Below, piece by piece: positions 10,546 to 22,614 of a DNA stretch of 64,000 nucleotides; position 1 is the first letter of the stretch, and each line of letters starts with the position of its first letter. Location of the stretch: positions 1,116,001 through 1,180,000 of the forward strand of contig NBAY01000007.1 in assembly GCA_002794775.1 (NCBI GenBank), read 5' to 3'. The position numbers were made by a program, and so were the translations under genes. Origin of the DNA: Porodaedalea pini (Eukaryota > Basidiomycota > Agaricomycetes > Hymenochaetales > Hymenochaetaceae). Under the pieces are notes generated by a model. It was not told where the DNA came from, did not search any database, and saw nothing but the letters and a program-made list of their open reading frames with translations.

Positions 10546-13500
10546 ATGGCAAAGATCAAGCGAACGACAACTGCCAATGACCACAGGGTGACCGAGTTCT
10601 TCACGCAACAACCACGTACTTCCTCTCAGCCACCGTCGTCATCTCCGGCGTCGAGCAGCACTTCAAGGCTCGCGCGCAAAACCCCTTCGGATTTAAGGAA
10701 GATGACTTTAATGCAGACCCAGTCATCAGCGCAGTCGCAATCGAAGATAGGTGCAAGGCCTCAGCGACCCCAATCTCGCGCCGTAAAGAAGGAGAATGCC
10801 CCTCCACCTCCAATGTCGCGCACTCCCACCGACCGCGAAGTCATCTGCATCTCCTCGTCATCAGAAGCCCACACTCTCATATCAGTATCGAGCAATTCTG
10901 TCGTGTCCGTCGACAGTAGCATTGTCGAAGTGGTACCACCCGTAAAGCAAGATCGCCGCCATCTTCAAACGTTCGATGTTGCTTCCTCTTCCCCTCTTCC
11001 ACCACCAAGGAGACGTAGCCCAAGATTACTGAACTCTAAAGCACCACCAAGGCGTGAAACTGGTCGAAATGTCGCGTCTCAGCCGCGGAAGCATGCGCCG
11101 AGGAAGAGGAAGAAGCCTGAGGGCGTGCAGTCGGATGATGGTGATGTGATCGAACTTGACGCTATGGAGGAGGTCATCTACGTATCTTCAAAACCCGCAA
11201 GAATCGATGTGAGTCAATACTTGTCCTGTCTTACAGCGTCCAACCGTACTCAAAATTCTCAGCTCGTAACACCTGCACCCTCTTCACCTGTGAAATTACG
11301 GCCATCGTCCCGAAAGCGAGCTCGCCTGGACGCGGACGCACACATGGATGCATCGTCTGATGTTGAGGAAGTCATACCGTCGTCGCAATCAGATGAGCGG
11401 GAGCTCAGCATTTTGAAAAAGTCGCGAAAGAACCTCAAGGAGGTCACGGAGAGCATTTGGGAATGGCGGTTGAGCTCCTCGCAGTCAAATGCGCCTCCGG
11501 AGTCTAGTGATACCCTTGGAGACTCCTTTGATGACCCCGGCATGGATTTTGACTTTGATCATCCTGTCAACTCACCCGACTCGCCTGGAGTGCGAGACAG
11601 ATCGAAGACTCCCATTTCTATGAGCCACGCAATTTATTCTTCGTCGCAGTCAACACCACGGCGAAACCCGCAGCTGCAAACACCCGCGAAGTCATCACTA
11701 CCGCAAAAGGTCCCTCCTTCAGCCATTCCAGAACCTATTCAGGTTCCAAGTGGCTCCAAACCGCCTTCGCCACAGGTGGTATCCTCTGCTTCATCTCTCA
11801 CGAAGGTCGATCCGCCCTCGCGCACGCTGCCGTCTAATAAGAAATTGATAACGCCGAGGAGTACGCCGAGTAGGAGGCCTGTCATAAACAACATAGAGTC
11901 CCCTTGCGTTCACTCGCCACGTACGGTGGCTAGTAATGTGGAGGCTGATATAAAGACCGAGATAGTGCTCATGGACCAAAATGAGAAGACGAGTGCTATT
12001 GTCGAGCGAATTAAGGCAGAGGCTCGCGCAAAAGCGATGGCTTTACCTGATGAGGATTCGATGATTCTCGGCCCGTTGAATGATAGTGACAGCGAGCTCG
12101 GCAGCCCTACGAACTTGTTCTCGCAACTCGTGAAGGGTAAAGGGTAAGCTTCATACTCTCTGGATCTCCGTATCCTCGCTGACAAGCTCAACTCACAGAA
12201 GAGGGAAGACGATAAGGAAACCGCGTACGTCGACGACGACTAACAATGCTGCATCGGATGACGGAAACGAATCGCTCCTCACAGACACCGACGAATTAGA
12301 TCGCCGATTGTCTCGTAGAAAAAGCGGGCGCCGGCAGGCCCAGCGTTCATCATCACCGATATCCTTGTCATCGAATGTCGTGCGGACGCGCAGAGCACCA
12401 AACATGTTGCCAAGCGTCTTTTCGAGCGCTGCTCGTATCCCGCCGAAGAAGAAGCCCATTAACCCTCTGTCAAAGCTCTTGAAAGAGAAGGCGCGGGCAG
12501 AAAGATTTGCGGAGATCCGCCGGAACCCGGGCTTAGACTCTGATCTTGATCTTTCGGATGCTGCGGAGGACCGATCTGCAGAAGGTCCTCCGGGTTCAGC
12601 GACGAAGCTTCGTCGGCAGAATAGCGATGAAGGTGACATCGAGAATATCGTGGGCGAGGCGGACCGAGTCAGACTGTTTGGCAAGGAAGATAATAGTGTG
12701 CTGGGAAAAATACTCGAAAGCGACCGCCAGGAAAAGGGTAAGGGGAAGGCAGCGGCCGAGGTACTCGGTGTACCATTCTGGGAGGTGCTTTCGAAGGAGG
12801 CGATGGAAGTGGACCCCTGCGTGTTTGATCTTCCGCATCTCGAAAATGTTGGCAGGGACGCGTCAATCGAGTTGCTGAAGGAGTTCGTTGATGCGAAAGG
12901 TCAGTCTTGTGCTTTTTCCAGAAATATATAAGAAATTAAGTGGCTTGGCAGATGTGGACGGGGCCACAGTGCTCTTACAGGCCAGCATGTTCGATACTGG
13001 GGACGTTGGTTTCATGGAATGGCTTTTCGAGATTGCTATCTGTTCTACTGGGACCCTAGCCAGTACGGCGCATACGGTTCTGGGTCACATCTGCGATTCT
13101 TCTTCAAGCTACGAACAGGACCTCGCCGTTCCGATCTCTCCTGTTCTCAGGGCACTTTCAAGGTTCGGCGCGAGGAGAGATATCTTGGAAATATTGGACC
13201 TGAATGTGCTGCCTCGCGATGGCCCGACATTCAGTGAAGTGCAGCGTTCTGAAGCACTCTGGAGGCTTTCCGAGCTAGTTGGAGCCTTTGGGGTAGCGAG
13301 AATGTTGGACGGCGAAGATGTGCCTTCTTGCTTCGCTCTACTTCTCGCCATCGGTATGGATGTCAAGACGGATATAAATCTCAGGTTGAGCATCAAACGT
13401 ACCCTGAACGCGTTGATTGTTACCTATTGTGGGGAGTTTTCTGAGGAGAGAGGAGAGATGGTGGGTCAGACTCGTTTCTCTGTTGAGTTCGACAGCTGAT

Positions 13501-14269
13501 GCATCTCAGGAAATGGATATTTGCTCGAAGGTCTTGCCTCTCATCACCGACATAAGCCCGGCGAACAAGGAGTATCTTCTGTCGTATATTGATGGTGACA
13601 GCTTGGTGGCGAGGCGCATCGGCCAATGGCTGGCTTTCGCTATGCTTACCGGTGACTATGGCTCTCGACTGGTAAGTTTTTCTTTTATATTTTGATCGGT
13701 AGAGTTCTAAGCCATGTCACTAGGCCAAGGAGTTCATAGATAGTCCGCCTGCTCTTTCCGATATCATTGCCCTCCTCGACCCTCATTCGGGCAACGGCTT
13801 ACAATCGGAACTCTTCAATATTCGTCGTAGCTCCGAGCAGACTGACTCCTTCGACTATGCTGCTCTGGGGCACCACGTCGAAGTCCTCGGGCATGTACTG
13901 ATGAATATCCCTCAGTATGTTGTACTTGAGAAGTTGGCAGCGAGGGAGGCGCATAGCATAGGGAACTTCTCAAGTAAAGGTGGCGATGAAAGTCCACCGA
14001 AGCGTCGCAGCGATGAGCCCTCAAAGCTGGAGACCATCAAGGCCCTGCTCCAGCGTCTGGGTAATAACATCGGTGCGAATTTTGCCATTTTTAAATTGTG
14101 CAAAACGCTGATTCAACTTCGCCTTACAGCCGACACGCGTGCTGCCCATCTGGATCGGTCGCAGGCAAAAGCAGTGATCCAGGAATTGGCGATGCGTGTG
14201 GACTATCAGCGCAACAGTGCAAACGGCAGAGCAAAAATCTACTCGTACTTCGGTGGCAAATCGGCGTAG
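10546..14269 (+). CDS. Probable CANIN-domain (Nse6/SLF2-like) SMC5/6 cofactor
   Basis: Six-exon model: 10546-12143, 12199-12899, 12952-13460, 13510-13671, 13724-14072, 14130-14269 (about 1152 aa); the last intron (57 nt, in frame) could also be retained. The first 700 residues are disordered and Ser/Pro-rich, with several SUMO-interacting-like patches (VICISSSS, VIYVSS) and, at the N-terminus, a PIP-box-like RVTEFF. The C-terminal half is a helical repeat domain starting at VPFWEVLSKEAMEVD, with WLFEIAI and DTRAAHLDRS. This pattern resembles the CANIN domain of SMC5/6-recruiting factors (from memory of the family), which load SMC5/6 at damaged DNA. The ATG at 10546 was preferred because the N-terminal motif follows directly. 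The domain assignment is moderate; another chromatin or DNA-repair scaffold is possible. Confidence 0.6.
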
Positions 14270-14754
14270 ATGAGGACCGTATTGCATTGCAACCTTATAA
14301 TTAATAGAGATCCAAGCGTATACCATGGAATTGTTCTGTTTCGTTTATTCGCCCTTTCCCTCTTCTTCGTTTGTTGCGTTTCGAGAACGCGTTTCCGCTG
14401 TGTCCTTGCGCTTTTAGTTTACTATATTTTCGTCTTCACCTGCCAACAGCATAGTTTTGAGGAGCCTCACATAGATGCAAAAGCAAACTTTGATCTTTTG
14501 TGTTAGAAGCAGAGTTCTGTACTTTTCACACTAGTACTTGTCTTTTCCAATAATGGATTTTGTTCGTCAGTTCGACTCGGATCAAAGATTCGGAGCCGTC
14601 CTTCTTCATGAAGCAGATCAGTGAGATCACCGAGGATGAGGATTACATGACGCCGTTAAGGATCGTGACCACAACGCAATTATATTACGTTAATTTATTC
14701 TTTGGAGGACGGGATCGGCGTGTTCCTTTTTCGGCAGTATCATACAAGGGAACA
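14270..14754 (+). other. 3' flank of the CANIN-like gene
   Basis: T-rich sequence after the stop, probably the 3' UTR and terminator. No gene seen. The left arm of the inverted repeat starts at about 14755. Confidence 0.4.
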
Positions 14755-15612
14755 AACGCCTTAGGCCCGTTCGGACATCGCCACTTTTGGCCCGGCCTCC
14801 CGCGAAATTTGAAGCCGAGTCTTTCCCCACGATTTCCGGAGACCACGCGCATGATTTGCGCCTGGTAACCATGGCTCGGTCTTTATTTTTTGTCACTTGC
14901 ATTACTATCTTATTTATGTAATCATTTTTCATGCTTTTGTGAGCGCCATTGCATGCCTGCCTCTGCACCCAATTCTCGTGCGTGCCAACTGCAACCCATA
15001 GGCCTACAGAGTGTCCTTTGCAACTATTTAACAGCTGAGAATAATGTAAATGTCTTCACCCGTGTGCGTGGGTCTTGACATTGGATTGCATGAGACAGCA
15101 TTCCATAAATGGAAATAACTTTATTTGTTTGTTATGCAATAATGCAGACAAATATTCCTGTGTATAAGCATTGGCCGATATGTCCACCAAGGCCAATGCT
15201 TATACACAGGAATATTTGTCTGCATTATTGCATAACAAACAAATAAAGTTATTTCCATTTATGGAATGCTGTCTCATGCAATCCAATGTCAAGACCCACG
15301 CACACGGGTGAAGACATTTACATTATTCTCAGCTGTTAAATAGTTGCAAAGGACACTCTGTAGGGCCTATGGGGTTGCAGTTGGCACGCACGAGAATTGG
15401 GTGCAGAGGCAGGCATGCAATGGCCGCTCACAAAAGCATGAAAAATGATTACATAAATAAGATAGTAACGCAAGTGACAAAAAATAAAGACCGAGCCATG
15501 GTTACCAGGCGCAAATCATGCGCGTGGTCTCCGGAAATCGTGGGAAAGACTCGGCCTTCAAATTTCGCGGAGGCCGGCCAAAAGTGGCGATGTCCGAACG
15601 GGCCTTAGCGTT
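14755..15612. repeat. Giant inverted repeat (arms about 422 bp, spacer 14 bp)
   Basis: The arm 14755-15176 is the reverse complement of 15191-15612, with spacer 15177-15190. Differences seen are mostly one-base length changes in C/G runs (for example near 14795, 14815, 14950, 15000) plus a few substitutions. The right arm reaches to 20 bases before the ATG of the next gene, so it contains that gene's promoter/5' UTR. It may be a foldback element, a local inverted duplication, or an assembly artefact from a fold-back molecule. Confidence 0.9.
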
Positions 15613-15631
15613 CCGCGTCTCTATCGCGAGG

Positions 15632-18600
15632 ATGGACAAAACGCCTGCGTATAACGTAGAAGACAACCCTGCGACATGGCTTGCTCGTCGTCGGGCGCGC
15701 AGGCACCGTCCTTGGCCGATTTTCCTCCTTGCATTCGTCACGTTCGTTGTCCTCGGCACGCACATTCACCTCACGCACTCAGGAGCGCGTCGCGTCGTAC
15801 GCGTTCCAGTAAACGCGGCAGAGATTCAAGGACGCTGTAAAAATCTGAAGTTGAAGCCGTCACCGCCTCCGACGTTCAACAACCGCTCTAGGTCAGATCG
15901 GTTTGTCTTGGGTACGAGGCCAACATTGCTTAAAAACGCGACAATCTGGACGGGTCTAGTTAAAGGGTTGGAGATTATCAAGGGCGACATTTTCCTGGAC
16001 AAGGGGCTAATCAAAGCCGTTGGCTACGTTGACCATGACTCTTTGAATATTCTGGACGACGAGCTGGTAACTATCGACGCTGAGGGGGCATGGGTATCTC
16101 CCGGGTATGTACTCAAGTAATTCTTCGCAGTTCAACTGATAACACTTCTCTAAAGTATTGTTGACCTTCATTCGCATATCGGTGATAGTCCGTCACCGGA
16201 ACTCTCTGGCGCGGTTGACGACAACTCACTGAAGGGTGTTGTCCAGCCATGGTTGCGTGCTCTCGACGGATTGAATACTCACGACGACTCGTACCGCTTG
16301 TCGATATCTGGCGGTGTGACGACATCTCTGGTTCTTCCTAGTTCTGCTAATGGTATTGGTAAGTCAAAGATTCCCAGCATCTGAGCTTGCCTCATCCTGT
16401 TCGTAGGCGGGCAGGGCTTCGTCATCAAGCTGCGCGACACTGCAGCGCGCTCACCGACGTCTAAACTTCTCGAGCCTCCGTTCACGTTGAATGATTCCCA
16501 TGCAATCGACTGGTCCCTCCCACCGCGATGGCGGCAGATGAAGTATGCCTTCCGCCTTTATTCACAAAGTGAAAAGGGCTGATGATTCCGTCAGACACGC
16601 CTGCGGTGAGAATCCGAGCCGCGTATACGGAAATACACGCATGGACAACATTTGGGCGTTCCGAGAAATTTACGACAAGGCACGGCAGATCATGGAGAAC
16701 CAGGATGAATTCTGCGCAAGGGCACTTGATGATGACTGGGAACGGCTTGGCGCCTTCCCGGAGGAGCTACAGTATGAAGCACTCGTGGACGTGCTGCGCG
16801 GTCGAGTGAAGGTCCAGGTGCATTGCTATGAAGCAGTTGATCTGGATGATATCGTCCGCGTAAGTGATTGCTCATTGATAAATAGGAGTTGGGATTAACT
16901 AGAAGCAGCTCACGAATGAGTTCAAATTCCCCATTGCTGCGTTCCATCACGCTCACGAGACGTATCTCGTTCCCGACCTTCTCAAGCAGGCTTATGGTGC
17001 GGGTCTCATTACTTAACAATATCCTCTGACATTCATTCTTTTCAGGCCATACGCCCGCTTCGGCCATCTTTGCTACGCAGGCGCGGTACAAGCGTGAAGC
17101 GTACCGCGGGTCTGAGTTCGCGGCAAAGATTTTGGCAGAAAACAACATCCCGGTAGTCATGAAGGTATTTCATCTGCTCTGAGCATTTTCATCCCGACTC
17201 ATCCTCTCTTCAGAGTGACCGTACGTCCATCATCGCGAGAAAGCAGGCTGTCAGCTGATACATTTGTACTTGCAGATCCCGTCCTGAACTCCCGTTATTT
17301 ACTGTACGAGGCGCAGCAAGCGCACTATTATGGCCTCGCAGACAATCTCGCACTCGCAGCAGTTACGTCGACACCCGCGCAGATCATGGGCATGGACCAT
17401 CGTATCGGACTCATCAAGGAAGGATACGACGCAGACTTTGTCATATGGGACTCACACCCGCTTGCGCTCGGCGCCACGCCGAAGCAGGTCTTTATTGACG
17501 GAATCGCACAGCTCGACCATCCGTTCAGCATCAAGAAGCCGGCTAGCTTCCAGAAGGCGCCAGAGACGCCAAATTTCGATAAAGAAGCCGCAGATGCGGT
17601 GAAATACGAAGGACTGCCTCCGCTTGCGCCGGAAAAATCGGTTTCAGGAACTGTCATCTTCACAAATGTCAGGAACATGACTGTTCGTGCGACGGAGGGA
17701 GGGGCGCATGGGGTCGTCAGTGCATTTGAAGCACATAATGACGAAGTCGGCGTACTTGTCGTGGTGAATGGAAAGGTTGTGTGCGCAGGTTTGCAAGGTT
17801 CATGCATGATGTACCTCGGTGCTCGAGATGCGGAAGTCGTTGACCTCAAGGGTGGGGCAATCTCACCTGGTCTAGTGTCTTTCGGCTCCCCTCTCGGACT
17901 TGAGGAAATCGAAGGCGAGAGCTCAACGTCGGACGGGTACGTGTACGACCCGATGTCGAAGGGTGTTCCCAGTATCATCGGTGGCGATGGCGCTCTGATC
18001 CATGCGGCAGACGGTCTGCATTTTTCAACGCGAGACGCTTAGTACGTATTCTCCATTTTATTCCCTTCATTTCTTTGATAAATCTCTTTTGTCCAGCTTG
18101 GGATACCGTGCAGGCGTAACAGTCGGTATCACCCCACCCAAGTCTCGCGGCTTCCTCTCCGGACTCAGCACGGCTTTCAGCCTTGGTGCCGCCCACAAGC
18201 TGGAGTCAGGCGCACTCGTGCAAGAGACGGCAGCCCTGCATGTCAGCATCGGCCATAAGGGCAAGACGCCAAGCATTAGTACGCAGATCGCGACGCTCCG
18301 CAGACTGCTGCTCGATGGAGGCGAGGGTGAACTCGGCTCATCGTTTAAGGATGTCGCGGACGTGCGCTGTTCTTTTCATATATCTGTCACATCAATTATT
18401 AACCGTCCGGTGTTCTTCAGGGAAAACTTACTCTCGTGATCGGAGCGCAAAGCGCGGATATCATTTCGACTTTGCTTAAACTGAAGGAAGAAGTCGAGGA
18501 AAAGACCGGCGGGTCCATGAAATTGACTATCGCCGGTGCTGCTGAGGCCCATCTTCTTGCAAGCGAGTTGGCCAAGGCTGATGTCGGTGTTGTGGCTGTA

Positions 18601-19087
18601 CCATCGCGTCCATTCCCGTATAATTGGGAGCACCGCAGGATGTGCGTTTGTTCGGTTATTTTATTTTTGTCTCGACTTGAACATGGATTGCAGACTACCA
18701 GGCCCACCGTTATCGAGGGATAGTGCAATATCACTACTGCTCGCGCACAACGTGACCGTTGGTATCGGGATTGAGGAGGCGTGGAGCGCACGAAACACGC
18801 GCTTTGACGCAGCCTGGGTACGTTCGAGACTGTTATAACGTTTTCGCTATGTATTCGATGCGTTCACGCTAATCACTTCCTGGCAGGCCGCCTTGGAGGC
18901 TGCTGATGAGATCTCAAAGACTCAGGCTCTTGCGCTGGCATCCACCAATCTCGAAAAGCTTCTTGGGCTCGAGATAGACGCTGAACTTGCAGATTTAGTC
19001 GCTACAGAGGCGGGAGATATGTTTGACTTTGGGAGCAAGGTTGTGGGCGTTATCTCTCCGAGGCGGAGTACTGTTGACCTATTCTGA
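15632..19087 (+). CDS. Membrane-anchored amidohydrolase, CE9-like (12 exons, about 955 aa)
   Basis: Exons: 15632-16104, 16156-16358, 16407-16542, 16595-16859, 16909-16996, 17046-17164, 17214-17220, 17276-18041, 18097-18361, 18421-18641, 18694-18817, 18887-19087; all introns are GT-AG and all phases fit. After a short cytosolic N-terminus there is one membrane segment (PIFLLAFVTFVVLG, about residues 28-45). The metal-dependent hydrolase fold follows, with the HxH motif in IVDLHSHIGD, GGQGFVIKLR, AFHHAHETYL, SDHPVLNSR and GYDADFVIWDSHPL. Agaricomycete homologues are usually labelled carbohydrate esterase family 9 or imidazolonepropionase-like amidohydrolase (family knowledge); the substrate is unknown. 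It would act in the secretory pathway or at the surface. Exon 7 is only 7 nt. The 5' flank is one arm of the giant inverted repeat. Confidence 0.85.
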
Positions 19088-20067
19088 CGATAATTGATTT
19101 GGCACGTGGCTATTGTTTTGCCTTTACCTTCCACAAGGTTGACCTGGAACTAAGTTCATCTAAAGCGCCAAGACATGCAACACAGGTACTCACATCATAT
19201 ATAGTTTGAGAGTGGCCTGGGAACTCTCAAGCAGTCGTTGATCTCACAATGTCTATTCTTGTATTCGGGACCGCCTCAAAAGGACTTTCTGTCTCTTCAG
19301 TATTGACCCTTTTTACGATGCTTCACAACGCTGGGATTGCAATTGGCTGAGCTATTTTTGACCCGTCGGCGTGTTTCAACTGTAACGGGAGAGCTATACC
19401 AGTTGCAGCATTACGTGTTTGGGAGAGCGCTGTGAAAATGAAGACAAGGGATAAGTATCCTAATCATTTGTACGTCTTTTACTTTCTATATTTTACTCAT
19501 ATATTTCTGAAACTTTGCAAAAGGAATGCATTATAGCGAGTCGAGTTCCCTTGAAGCCTGAAAGCCAATCAAGAATATTGCTCGCTGTGTCAGTGGAAGT
19601 GCCTTTCTCTTCCAAAAATACACCCACCCAACATGTGAAATGAGAACTCTTTGACAATGCGCTCCCACTGAAAGGATTCAACAAACTCGCCTCCGTAGTT
19701 TCGGATTGGTGCCGAAACGATACCATGGGACAGGGCACCCGTAACAGTGGCTTTTCACGTCTCCTTGCTCACGGGCTTTGCGTTTTTCGTGTCCATGGAC
19801 TTGGATCTTGACTATTGGATCTTGACTATACACAAAGAAGCAAGACGTACGGGATAATATACGACTCAATTTGCGCTTCATGCTCTTTAGCTGACCTGTA
19901 ACTGGTGGATGGGCCTGAAAAACTAAAACCTGACTGTCTCATCGTTGGGAACGGAGGATGCTAGTTGGGCTTATTCTCCTTCCCATTGGTTATCTGCACA
20001 AAAAGTTCTTTTTATCTTGTTCTGTTCTGATTATTGAACAGTCAGCGAGCGGCCGTCGGGCGATAGG
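19088..20067 (+). other. Upstream region of the manganese peroxidase
   Basis: About 980 bases without a credible gene. From about 19935 it is similar to the promoters of the two peroxidase relics at 29.6 and 49.2 kb (shared CTCATCGTTGGGAA). Around 19590 there is weaker similarity (TCAGTGGAAGTGCC) to the intron of gene X, which also precedes the relics, suggesting an old shared gene-X plus peroxidase arrangement. Confidence 0.4.
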
Positions 20068-20074
20068 TATAAAA
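20068..20074 (+). promoter_or_regulatory. TATA box of the manganese peroxidase (TATAAAA)
   Basis: TATAAAA lies 88 bases before the ATG in the context GATAGGTATAAAAGGC. The same arrangement is kept at both peroxidase relics (TATAAAG). Confidence 0.7.
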
Positions 20075-20155
20075 GGCATGCACAAACTATCCTCTATTCT
20101 TCACTCGTCGAGTCCTCTCTGCACTGACTAGCACGGTCATCGCGAAGTTCGCAAC

Positions 20156-21493
20156 ATGGTCTTCAAGCTCACTCTCGCCACTGTTGCCCTCGCTGCTCTT
20201 GCTAACGCCGCCAACTACAGGCGCGTCACTTGTCCCGACGGTGTCAACACTGCGACCAATGCTGCTGTGGGTCCCTCTCTTGTGATGTACTGTAGTACCA
20301 TCTGACATGACTCACAGTGCTGCGCGTTCTTCTCACTCCGCGATGACCTGCAACAGAACCTGTTCGAGAACGAGTGTGGTGAGGACGTCCACGAGTCCTT
20401 GCGCTTGACCTTCCACGACGGTGTTAGCTTCTCCCTGTCCGGTGCATTTCAGGGCGGAGGTGCGGACGGCTCGATCCTCCTCTTCGGCGACATCGAGACG
20501 AACTTCACGGAGAATGCGGGTACCGACGATGGCGTGGACGCGCTCGCACCGTTCCTCACTCGCCATCTCGTCACTGCTGGTGACCTCATCCAGTTTGCGG
20601 CCGCTTTGGGGTTGACAAATTGCCCGGGTGCGCCGCGCCTTCAATTCCTTGTCGGTCGCCCGAACGCGACTGCTCCCGCCCAGGATGGTGCCATTCCTGG
20701 ACCCGCGGACTCTGTCGACACTATTCTCTCCCGGTTCGCCGATGCCGGCTTCAGTTCGGACGAAGTCATCCACCTCCTCGCGTCGCACACCGTCGCGCGC
20801 TCAGACACGATCGTCCCGAACCACACGGCAGTGCCATTTGACAGTACGCCGTTCAACTTCGACACTCAGTTCTTCCTCGAAACGCTCCTCAAGGGCACTG
20901 CTGTCCCTTTCAACCGCACGGAGCCCAACACGGCTGGTGGAGAAGTCGACTCTCCTCTGGCTGCTGAGGGCGAGATGCGTCTCCAGTCTGACTTTGCTCT
21001 CGCTCGCGACTCAGTTCGTCTACAATATAACTTCGCTATAAGATAACACTGACTTGATCTGTAACAGCGCACAGCTTGCGAGTGGCAGAGCATGGTCGAC
21101 AACCAGGCTCTGATGGTAGAGAACTTCAGGACTGCGATGATGAAGCTGTCTGTCGTTGGACAGAACACAAGCTCGCTCATCGACTGCTCCGAGCTCATTC
21201 CTGATGCGAAGCCGGCCACTAAGCAACAGGCGACGTAAGCCATCTCTCGTGCCTTCTGCTCCTAACTATAACTGATTCTTATTGCTACTAGTTTCCCCGC
21301 CGGCACGAACAGCAGCGAGGTTCAGCAAGCATGCCCGTCGCCGTTCCCCGTGCTTCAGACTGACCGTGAGTAGCCTTGCTGCTAACCCGTTATCGACTCA
21401 TAGTGACTCTGTGATGTTGTTCCAGCGGGCCAAGCGACTCAGATCCCAGAGTGCCCTGACGGCGACCTGAACCTTGCTGACTGCCCGTCTTAG
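20156..21493 (+). CDS. mnp: Secreted class II peroxidase, manganese peroxidase type (371 aa)
   Basis: Exons 20156-20266, 20318-21013, 21068-21234, 21292-21365, 21426-21493. An N-terminal signal peptide (KLTLATVALAALANA) is followed by CPDG. The distal haem region reads GEDVHESLRLTFHDG: Arg and His for peroxide cleavage, and the two Glu (GE, HE) that bind Mn(II). The proximal His is in LLASHTVARSD and the third Mn ligand is the Asp in ARSD. The position of the surface catalytic Trp of versatile and lignin peroxidases holds His (VIHLL), so this is a Mn-peroxidase. Ten cysteines are present; the last pair lies in a short C-terminal tail (ECPDGDLNLADC). It oxidises Mn(II) to Mn(III) outside the cell during lignin decay. 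Two broken relatives lie at 29.3 and 49.3 kb. Confidence 0.93.
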
Positions 21494-22614
21494 GTATAAT
21501 AGTTTCAAAAGATTCGATGTCTATCTGGCATTGTTTGCTTAAGGGTGCACTTTTTTAAAATTTGACTGTGCTGTATATGTTATTGGAAGTTATTGTGCAA
21601 TTTTGAAAGCATAAATCATTTTGTGCACTCCGTATCTCGGCTAATGCCACCTTTGACAGACAACGACTGTCTCAAGTCAAGCGTCAGGTACATCAGAAAG
21701 GACTAAGGGAAATGTTGTCCGAGCCATCACAAAAGACGGGAGATGACCTAGCAGGCCACTGTTGAAACCATTCAATCTTGGTTTTAGAGAAGAGAACGTC
21801 CCATTGAGACTCGTTACACCCCTCATTTGCTATTCGTATGGAAACAGCCAACCATCATCGTTTTAGTCAAAGGTTTCTAATATTTCCAAGCAGAATTGAT
21901 TTTTGATCAAGACATGTCCACTTTACACAATAAATCCGCTCATCAACTTCATCGATACTTTACAGGCTTGCCTCTAACATTGATGTCCTGCCCGGGCTGA
22001 CGTATCAAAGCGCTAACTTGAGCGCCCTCCTAAAGCAAGAACTAAAATTACCACCACTCCTCCGAATTCGGTAGCGCATGTACAGTAAGGCAAAAAAACT
22101 CCCGTAACAGACACGTCATTTCACTACTATTATATCGCTGCTAGGTAAGTGCAGATCACTTTTGTACACATGGATGGATGGATGGATCTAGCAATGCAAA
22201 ATAAAAAAGATGGAAAAAGTGATGTTGGACAGAATGTGAAGATTGTGCGAATCTAGCTGTGCTGTTGAATGGCAGAAAGCGCGGGTTTAGCTAATGGATA
22301 GGACGGAAGAAAATGTCGACGTGAGTCAAAACAGGAGAGTAAAGCATGAGAAGAAAAGGAGTGTACGATGGATAAAGATACTAATCCGCAAGCAATGCAA
22401 ATGTGTATTGAGTTGATGGGCGTAGATGGGTGTTAAATGTTGAATGCCAAGTGTCCGTGTCGTTAACAGTGAAGAGTGATCGGTAGGGTTTGAAAATATG
22501 GTGACGCGACGTGACTAAACCGAACACTTTGTATAGCAACAGGAAGGTCTTGTTTGTTGGCGCGGATGATGAGACGAGACGTGAGCGGAAAAGTAAATCA
22601 ACAGAAGAAAAAGA
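21494..22614. other. Convergent 3' intergenic region
   Basis: Lies between two converging genes. No ORF worth calling. A small (TGGA)n run occurs at 22171-22187. Probably 3' UTRs and terminators. Confidence 0.4.

Noticed and set aside
15177..15190. Palindrome read as a transcription terminator
   Set aside because: Arms of over 400 bp are far too long for this; treated as an inverted repeat.
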